A model generated the notes under the pieces. It did not search any database. It was not told the DNA's origin and saw only the letters and a program-made list of their open reading frames with translations. A program made the position numbers and the translations under genes. A stretch of 64,000 bases of DNA from Heterobilharzia americana (Eukaryota; Platyhelminthes; Trematoda; Strigeidida; Schistosomatidae), in NCBI GenBank assembly GCA_944470555.2, contig OX104129.1:52299998-52363997 (forward strand), in the 5' to 3' direction. Below, one piece after another: positions 56,216 through 64,000 of this stretch. Positions within the stretch are counted from its first letter, which is position 1, and every line of letters starts with the position of its first letter.

Positions 56216-57999
56216 TGTGGGACTGGACTAGGTACACTGACTAGTCACTGAAGTGTAACAGATTTTGTTCTGTCTAGTCGTGAGTGTTGACCGAATTCTA
56301 TTGATGGTTTTTCAGTCTCATAAGTTTCTACTCCAATCCGAATCATTTCTCTCTAATATCCATCTAAAGACATCAAAAATGCTATTTTAGATCTCTCAAC
56401 AACCTCATATTGTTATGATCATGAAGCTTTGATAGTAAATATATTTTCAACAAACTAAACAAATATGTTTTTAACATGGTTTGTTTTAAATGCCTAAAAA
56501 TAGGATTTTCAGCGGTAACTGCGACTTGGGCTACCGGCCTCGTGCAGGTAATGATAAAACTTATTAACTCCTGGAAACACTGAGACACTGACTTCCAAGT
56601 GTAGTTTCCGACTCATACTACGCTATCAGAATAAACTATTACTGTTTTACTAGATTGAAATAATTCAGCGTGTTTTATGACTGAGGCGAACCCAGCAGAA
56701 TGAGTAGAAAATGCTAATTTTTTAAAACAGTTAGAATGTAAGGCCCTTGAGACAAGAAGTTAGTAATATGATTAGTGGAGATTGACAGCTTCCATGATAC
56801 AGACCGGACACACATACCCATAACTTTACAAACAAGTGTCGATATAAACCTATTTTGCTGCACATTCCATCCTTATTGTGAACAGTATATCAGTAACTCT
56901 CGAATGTAATTACATTGTCTTGATAAACCAGTCCTTATTAATGATGTACGCCATTTTCCTAAACATTAATTTTCGTTCCTGATCACGGAACTGAAGAAAC
57001 CCATATTTCTAATTCTGGAGTTACTTCGTTCCTGGTAGAGAAAAGAAGATGGAAAATGCGTACGACAATGACGCTGGCAAGAAAAGTATAGCGAATGCTT
57101 TTTGCCCTGTCGTACTATTCTGGATAATAGAATAAGCATTACCTGACATGTTGTTCATTGAGCTTTGGGACGACAGTTAGACGTTATCCACTTAACTCAG
57201 TTGTTCACGATAGACTATGCTATATATGAAAGTGGAGCTGAGGTAATAACTGCAGTGACAGCCAAGTTATGCAATTGTTGACTGAGAAATAGGCATGATA
57301 CATTACTATTGACTACCCTTCTTAGCAGCTATTGTATGTGGAACTCATACTTTTTAACTTTGGGAAGTTTTCTGATGCAAACACTTAGTAAGTTTTTAAA
57401 AATGTCAACACGTCTTCAACTGTTTAAAACACAACACCAAGACAGTCTCTTGTATTTCAGCTGTTATTTAGCTAGTATCCCAGTTCCCCTAACAAGCTAT
57501 AGAAGAAAATTGCTTGAATCCCCTGGTCTCCAGAAGCTCCAGTTGTCACCGAAAGTCATCAGGTTTCCAAAATCAATCTCCAATATGATTATAACGTGAT
57601 CTGATGACTTGTATCCTTTAATGTGGTAAGATTCGTCTTCGCTGTGCGTTACTGAGTCTTGTGACAAATGTTTTCAAAGAAGTCAGTAGCTCTCGAGACG
57701 ATTCTTGATTGCTTATTTTTTTTGTTAGCTCAACGGTTTCATGTTACTCAATTTCAGTTTAGTTCGGAAGCCGAAGCTGAACTCTGTAGCAATGGATATT
57801 TAAGGTAAATACACTGCTGTTTATTATACTACTTACTGTGATCTTTTCTCTTGCCTGTTTTCTGACTTCCTCGCCTGACCAATTTGATTGCGTGAAACAG
57901 CATTCTGGCACTTAAATGCTGCATCTGCTAAATTGTTTTCTCTTGTTTAGACAAAAATTCATGGATCTTTTAGATGTTCTGTAAGAATTTGAACACACC

Positions 58000-58002
<3 letters not shown>

Positions 58003-58052
<50 letters not shown>
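58003..58052. repeat. (AT)n microsatellite, about 50 bp
   Basis: A pure AT run that creates a spurious Tyr-Ile repeat reading frame. Confidence 0.97.
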
Positions 58053-58056
<4 letters not shown>

Positions 58057-60084
58057 TATCCAAAAATAGTAAGAGCATCACCCAATCAACTACAAGTATC
58101 CTTAGCGTGTCTATCTTTTATCTTCATTAGGCCTCCAAAGCTTCCAAGGCCTTGTATAATGCGCACATATTTTCCTAAATTTAGTATTAATATGTATTCT
58201 GTGGGCTGCCGGTTTACTTTTTTCATCTTTATGAGTTGTTCGATGTGACCATATCGGTAATTGAATCAACTCGCACATAACGATCCGGCCAAATAATAAT
58301 AGTAAGCACCAGAGTTCGGTGTTTACTTCAGTCCATGAGTCATAGGATCAAATAAGAAACTTAAAACGAGGTTAAGCCCATGACAACAGCAATACGGTCA
58401 GGTTGTAGAAATAATAATGTTCTGCTAAAAACGTTGCGGCTTACATAACCAAACGTTTCGGAAAATCTTGTTTTGATTTCTTTAACACCTTGGGATTACA
58501 TTAAAACTTATTTTTGTAGGGAGAGTAGTTTTTAAAATTAATAAGTTCGCTGAAAAGGTGAATATCTAATTTGGCATTTCAGGTACGCCTTGGATACGCG
58601 TTTCACAGTCCTGAAGTGTATAGAAGGATTAACACTTGACTAAGTGACTGAATTAAGTTATCCTCCAATGAAACATTTTATCACTGAATCATAATAATGA
58701 TAGTTACCAAATTTCAAAGTATTGTAACAATAAGTCAGTGTAATGGAAGAAAAAATCGAGAAATTAACAGTATATAAAAATCGAGTTTGGATCTAAGAAA
58801 GCCAGCGCATTTCCTTGCTAATGAGAAGTTACGAGCACCTTTGATGATAGGCAATTAGTGTAAAAGCCAAGTTGAACAGGGGAAGTGATGTAGATGCCGA
58901 TATTAACTATACAAATACATATGACCAGAGTTTCCCCTGCTGAATTAAACGATAGATTATATCTGCAACCATAAGTGAATAATTGTCTGCGCATAGAATA
59001 GCTGCAATTGATAGTGATTGAGGGCTTGAAAGTATTAGATGAGGAAAGTGCCTGATGGTTAAGGGGAGGGCTGTTGATAGATCCGTAACTTAGTTCCCGT
59101 AACACGATTTGTAGGCAGAAAAAGCTGGATCAGAGCAGCGGTAAGTATGAGTCGCAGTTGCTAAAGCGCAAAATGAAACTGCAAATATATTGAAGGTTTC
59201 AGATATTTTAAATGACTGATGATATCAGTTGATTATGATAACATATGCTTGATACATATAGTAAGGATGTTCTCACCATCGGCAAAATAAACTATAAGTT
59301 GACTTCTGAAGCACTGGATGAATGCTAAATCTGACTAATTATTCATCGTTTGTGCCAATACTTCCCAAACTATTTTATTTATGACCTAACAACTAGTGGT
59401 TGAAGTGGCCTGCTTAGAGTTTGTTTTCGCCATTTTGTACTGCATATTGTTTCTCAGATAAAATCAGATATGAATGTTCATAATCTACTTATTTTTAAAA
59501 ATATTTTTCGTGAACAACCTTTTAAAATTATTGAACGTGCTTCACATATAATATCCATTTATGTTTTGATAACGTGTTCAACCATGGATTGAGTCGTTAT
59601 TGCGGATGTACTCTTTTTGATATTATGAGTTCGATGAGTTCAAATTTGTACAGTGTGTAAAATGCCTTATCTAAGTTACGAATAAAACTACAGTCTCAAA
59701 GATGAGGGACGCCTTCATTCTGGAAGGGATTATCAAAAGATGCATCCAAGTTTATTCAGGTGTTGTGTTATGAACTGCATGACAGATCATATGACACAAG
59801 GTGTTTATTAAAAGTCCTCTATTCTGTTCGAAGTTCTGGTTAGAAGTTTTTCGCCCTATCAATTTTATCTCTATTGTACCATTTCGAACCTATTCAAATG
59901 AATGAACAGTATTTAGGTGAAGGTCAAAAGTACGTATTATGTATTCTTGTACATGGAATGTTTCTGACTGGAATTAAAGGCGTTCAGCCCTTAAGACTTG
60001 GCAGATTCGATCTGTAAATGTAGTTTCTAGATTATTACAACCTTAGAGTTAAAATGCGCTGAATCCATCAAATAAGATGGTTAT

Positions 60085-60270
60085 ATCTGACTAATAAATA
60101 AACTATTTGTCTGAATACTTCTTACCATATAACATGTTTTCTAATTTGTCTTTTGTTATCTGTACTTACACGTAGGTGAGGTACTGATTAGTTGGGTACT
60201 GTCACATAGTGATATACGTAGGGATGGTCAAGTGTTAGGCAATAGTAACACAACCAGATCACCTAACACA
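60085..60270 (+). repeat. Dispersed repeat D, copy 2
   Basis: Partner of the minus-strand copy at 41,498-41,690 with the same order of conserved blocks. No coding sense. Confidence 0.6.
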
Positions 60271-61257
60271 TCTGTATGTATTTGCTCTGACCTCATATTG
60301 AATGGATCAAACGACTATTCTATGTGTAAGAATCAAAGATTTTTGGTCATTTTGACATGAATAACCGATGCAATGTCAGTGGATATGAAGATATTAACTT
60401 TATCTGTTAGAGTCTCACTTAAAATAGTGAAGTTCTCCGTTTTGGAAATTTGAGGTGACCAAACATTGTTGTTAGAAATGGTCAAAATTGGTGGTAACCT
60501 TATCATTAGTCTTATGATTCACAACAACTGCATGGAATTAATCATATGTTTTAGCACTTATTATCACAATTCCTACATTCACCAATCAACAGACAGTAAA
60601 GCTGTGACTGACTTTTAGACAGTTCCATCACGCAGGTGTTCATCAGCTTTAAGAAACCCTAAAAACAACTGATTTAAATCTTCTGCTAACCCACTTCAGT
60701 TTAAACACCCTACACAACGCATTCACAACAGGCACCATTAACGCTGTTCAAAAACCAAAGTAACTGCATTCGTTTGGTTGCCATAGAATTTCATCCACCA
60801 GCCTTTAATAATCGTACCATTATCTTCACTGGTGCTTTTTATATTCGGGACGTGGAGGCAAAAAGATCATAAGTATCGTGTAAACTTAACATTTGCAGTA
60901 TGAGCCCTAGTGAACACTTGTGTATTTATACTGCCGATATCATGGACTTCAAGTTAATTTGGTTGAATTTATGCAGATGAACTCCGGGATTCTGCTCAGT
61001 GGTTTCATGATCACTTTATTTTAGTCAGTAGCATTCAGAAACAGTATTCTGAGTCTCAATGATGCTAGTAACGTCATAGTGTTATTTGGATACACAATAA
61101 ATCACATTAAGGATTAGGGTTCAGTTCACATGAAGAACTCACAGCAGTAGTTGTTTTATATTTTATGGATATGGTCAGCTGAAGGATGAAGTTTTAGTCA
61201 CATAAAATGTCTTTTAACTTGATTCATAATTTATAAGACTGGGAACTGAGCTTAGAG

Positions 61258-61289
61258 GAAATGCAAGGAATCAAGATTCCTTGCATTTC
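61258..61289. repeat. Perfect hairpin, 15-bp arms
   Basis: GAAATGCAAGGAATC, spacer AA, GATTCCTTGCATTTC: a perfect inverted repeat. It has no U-tract that would suggest a pol III stop, and no gene ends here. It is next to the C-rich tract. Confidence 0.95.
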
Positions 61290-61374
61290 TTGACAAACTG
61301 ACAAAAATGGGAAGAACGTTGGGAAAACTAATGGTAAGCAAAAGGGAAAATAATGGGGAAATGCAACAAAACAC

Positions 61375-61610
61375 CAGCATTGTCCGCACCAGTGGGGTTT
61401 GTCCCCATTTATTCCCCGTGGCTTCCCCATCCGTTCCCCCTTGTCCCCATTTCTTCCCCTCGTCCCCATGTTTTTCCCCACTTTCCCCCGGAAATTCCCA
61501 CTAGTGCATTTTATATCCCCATTTTCCTCACGTTCCTCCGTGTTCCCCTCTGCTCCCCATTTCCCCCCCCCCTAACGTTCCGACGTTTACCCCATCCTTC
61601 CCTATTGTTG
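61375..61610. repeat. C-rich, strand-biased simple tract
   Basis: Irregular TCCCC/TTCCCC units on the plus strand, so GGGG runs on the minus strand, including an 8-9 base C run near 61,565. Sharply different in composition from the AT-rich flanks. The frames read here (Pro-rich one way, Gly-rich the other) are composition effects. Confidence 0.8.
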
Positions 61611-61639
61611 ACCCATGGCCGTCAGCTTGGGTACACGAG

Positions 61640-63180
61640 AGGTATTGTACGTCAGTGTTACTGCTAAGGTGTTGTAACGCTGTCGTATGACCTTACAATG
61701 GAGGTCGCTTATACAAATATATCAGAATTCTTCACGTAAAAAACTGACAGTCGCTTCACGTCTCAGTACAAACTTACACATCGGGTTATTGCTAACCCAA
61801 CTTCTGACTTTCGTACATGTTGGGCTTCAGCACACAGAAATGATCGGACGGCTGCTTCTAAGTGTGGAGGCAATCCAAGCGGAAGCACCTTCAGTTGCAT
61901 CACCAATCACTTCGGGATTCGTGTTTCATGTGTTTTGAATAATGAACTGAAAATTCCCTAGCTGTTGCTTCTGTGGGGTTAGAAAACGCTCCGTTTGTGG
62001 GCAATTTCAGAATTCCTTTCTTGATCCGAGGCGATCTGATGAGAAGAAAACAGATCAGTTGGAGTAGCGTTTCGCAACCCTAGTTGATGATATTCGTGGC
62101 ATTAGGAAAAATGATAACCTTTTGGAGTATACACCCTCTTTGTAAAAGTATGCTGAATAGATATCTAGCCTCTTCATAAAGGTGTCCGTCGAGAAGAAAC
62201 TCACAAATTCCTTAGAATATGGAGTTCATGAACTGATGATTTGGGTCACAAAGGTTTTACGTCCCACTTTTAGCAGGTACCAACTCACGTGTAGCTACTG
62301 ACTGTTTTCCAAAAGGGAGATATTCACATGGAAGAACCTATGAAAAATATGACACCCCTGCAGCATCCCGCCTAGCGCCTCTGTAGTTTCCACAATGAAG
62401 ACAAATAACAACTATGCTATCACACTCGTGGTCTTAGTGCGCGTTTTGAAAAAATGACGGGTTTAATTTAAATCAAAATATTTTCTGTGTTCAGTGGCCG
62501 TAAAGGCCAGCATTCCTCAACTAAGCAGTAATATTTTCGTTATTTTACAAAATATAAGCATCCCAACAGTAATCAAAAACTTAACTGGTTATTTCAGTCG
62601 TTACTAGGGTGTGCTTCAAAGTGGCTCTTCTGTGTTTTGACTCAGTATCTGCCTGAACATAATTATGTATATAAACTTGATCCTGCCAAGTTACATGTTG
62701 GATAGTATTTCAGTTCATGTTGCAGTATCGAAAGCATGCACCAGATAGTCCAGGATCTTATTATATGTGACTCTTATCACCATTTACACAAACCAACTGA
62801 ATTAAGAAAAAGTTATATTGCACCAGAATCATTCTTAAATATCGTCGTAAAGGAGACAAGAACACCGAGACTATTCCCACCTCAATTTCTAATACCACGC
62901 ATCATCCCGTAGAAGAAAGCACCAAAAAAAATCAACTCCTTATCAAATCAAAGCTGTTATGGTCTGCCTCCATAAAAAATATCTCTGGGAAACATACCTT
63001 CAGCGCAATACACTAATGCCACATGTGAAAAATGCTGTAAGAGCACCACTAGTAAGAAATATAAATAGTTTAAAAAAATGAACAGCTCTACTACAGGAAA
63101 TGGTAGCAACTTTGGTAGAGTAAATACGCCTCCTACTCAAACCAAGACCTAGAATAAAGTATCTGCTCACTCCTCAAATC
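61640..63180. other. Stretch without recognised gene
   Basis: The frame 61,687-61,938 (83 codons) shows no known motif. The rest has stops in all frames. Part may belong to the BEL/Pao element to the right, but the alignable part of that element ends near 63,185. Confidence 0.4.
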
Positions 63181-63322
63181 GGAACTTAAAAACATCATGC
63201 GTGGTGTCCCATTCCAAAACTAGGGCCCTATGGGTTTAGCCCTGACTAACAAGGAAGTCAGTTGAGTTCTAAGTGTGGCTCGGACCAGGAAGAACTACTC
63301 TCACCGCCTCTGAATTAGTCAC

Positions 63323-63664
63323 TCACTTCTTCAATTTAAAGCCACCATGTAACAACAACTCACTGGACTGCTTTACGAACGTTTTTGCTTCATCTGGGCT
63401 TGCAAAAGTCACTAAGCAATCATCAACATAAGAGTTATATTTCACTGCTTCCACCACATAGCTATCGTAACCGTTGGCATACGTCCCGGCAGTCTTGGCC
63501 ATTGCAAAATGCGCACAAAATGGTGAGGACACTGAACCGAATGGGTGTGACGTCATTTGATATTCAAGAGGTTCCTTCAAGAAATCACCCTGAGGCCACC
63601 ATAGGAACCGCAGAGCACCACGGTCAAACTCTGGGACTTTCACCTGCATAAACACTTCCTCCAC
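63323..63664 (-). pseudogene. BEL/Pao RT, palm
   Basis: A 113-codon frame continuing the previous one: EEVFMQVKVPEFDRGALRFL then WW, VSSPFCAHFAMAKTAGTY, KYNSYVDDCLVTFASPDEA and GGFKLKK. YVDD with both catalytic Asp is intact, as is the RFLWW that follows the DI.MF.Q block. The element as a whole is broken by the frameshift and the 3' loss. Confidence 0.85.
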
Positions 63665-63981
63665 ATCGGATGTCGAAGCAATCGGTTTTTGAGAAAACGC
63701 AGTAATATTCCAACCAAGTCCGCTGTCGTGTCTAGTCCCTGATACAGGAGGTCATTTGAAGAAGTTCTGGACAGTTTGGCAGCACAGTCCAGTACAACTC
63801 TTACCTTCCCCGGTTTCTTGGGGTTAAATGCGGCATGATGCGGCAAATATCGTTGTGGGCGGTAGCTAGGATTAGGCTGGGACCCAGGGGCTACTATTGC
63901 ATATCCCTTTCTGATGGTCTCTTCCATGGCGCTAGTGTAGCTTGTGCCAAGGCTTTCAGAGGATATTAGTCTACGTTTCAA
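63640..63981 (-). pseudogene. BEL/Pao RT, fingers
   Basis: A 113-codon frame: AMEETIRKGYAIVAPG, RPQRYLPHHAAFNPKKPGK, VRVVLDCAAKLSRTSSND and LLYQGLDTTADLVGILLRF. YLPHH....KPGK.RVV.D.AAK is the BEL/Pao RT signature. The last 17 residues are out of frame, because a frameshift near 63,690 moves the reading into the next entry. The Met at the start is arbitrary. Confidence 0.82.
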
Positions 63982-64000
63982 ACTCTCTTAGCGTCACCTG

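Larger units (their letters stand above)
56220..61250. other. AT-rich desert, nothing recognised
   Basis: Contains the TA tract at 58,003 and dispersed repeat D at 60,085. The frame 57,309-57,599 (96 codons) has no recognisable motif. Confidence 0.45.
63185..64000 (-). mobile_element. BEL/Pao LTR retrotransposon, RT segment (runs off window)
   Basis: Minus strand. From the right edge: an RT entry block, the palm with YVDD, then the post-RT block VTNSEAVRV..LPGPSHT and ALVLEWDTTHDVFKF, which equals the BEL/Pao phrase LG..WD...D.F. After 63,185 the similarity stops; RNase H and integrase are absent, so the 3' part is deleted or truncated. Confidence 0.8.

Noticed and set aside
61490..61500. 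GGGAATTTCC-like (NF-kB-type) site in the C-rich tract
   Set aside because: A single match inside biased simple sequence has no evidential value.
61224..61504. Gly/Lys-rich or Pro-rich ORFs around the C-rich tract
   Set aside because: Composition effect of the strand-biased tract; overlapping frames on both strands show the same bias and no domain.
1..64000. CRISPR array, bacterial operon or phage genes
   Set aside because: No regular repeat-spacer array, no ribosome-binding-site/operon layout, and the only coding signals are eukaryotic retroelements.

Overview
The window looks like repeat-dominated, AT-rich chromosomal DNA of a blood fluke (Schistosoma or a close relative). I infer this from the retroelement families: two endonuclease/reverse-transcriptase non-LTR families (one clearly RTE/SR2-like), a CR1-type reverse transcriptase, Penelope-like elements with GIY-YIG nuclease, Gypsy and BEL/Pao LTR elements, and tRNA-headed SINEs that carry hammerhead-ribozyme remnants like those of the schistosome Sm-alpha repeats. 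There is no operon structure and no host gene I can identify. The only host-like hint is a 30-codon signal-peptide-like ORF at 5,679-5,771.

Layout. 1-5.2 kb: family A non-LTR copy A1 (minus), cut at its 5' side by a 310-bp inverted repeat whose second arm lies 1.65 kb away. Between the arms is a rearranged family A piece, R1. Two tRNA-like heads and a family A 3' end follow. 6.3-9.6 kb: nearly full-length RTE-like copy B1 (minus). 10.6-14.9 kb: plus-strand family A mosaic A3, which contains R2, a near-identical duplicate of R1. 15-19.5 kb: no recognisable gene. 19.5-23 kb: two Penelope-like remnants around a lone family A 5' UTR. 23.7-26.3 kb: 5'-truncated copy B2 sitting inside a TA microsatellite. 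27-30.7 kb: nearly complete copy A2, almost identical to A1. 30.7-31.7 kb: CR1-like remnant. 34-38.5 kb: decayed Gypsy element (minus) carrying gag, protease, RT/RNase H and integrase traces plus two SINE heads. 38.7-47 kb: AT-rich, with SINE/hammerhead remnants near 44.5 and 46.8 kb and a long TA tract. 47.06-50.42 kb: full-length copy B3 with a 16-bp target-site duplication. 50.4-61.2 kb: AT-rich desert with one SINE and one TA tract. 61.26-61.6 kb: a perfect 15-bp-arm hairpin next to a C-rich strand-biased tract. 63.2-64 kb: BEL/Pao RT running off the right edge.

The elements do not form a pathway; they are layers of transposition. Every coding region seen is broken by stops, frameshifts or deletions. 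The most unusual signal is the recent rearrangement layer. Two pairs of long near-identical segments (A1/A2, 28.3 kb apart; R1/R2, 9.5 kb apart) share older lesions, and one R copy has acquired a near-perfect 310-bp inverted arm. This points to recent segmental duplication, conversion or template switching of already dead elements, or to assembly duplication, rather than to fresh transposition. All readings are by eye from the sequence; family names rest on remembered motifs and no search was run.
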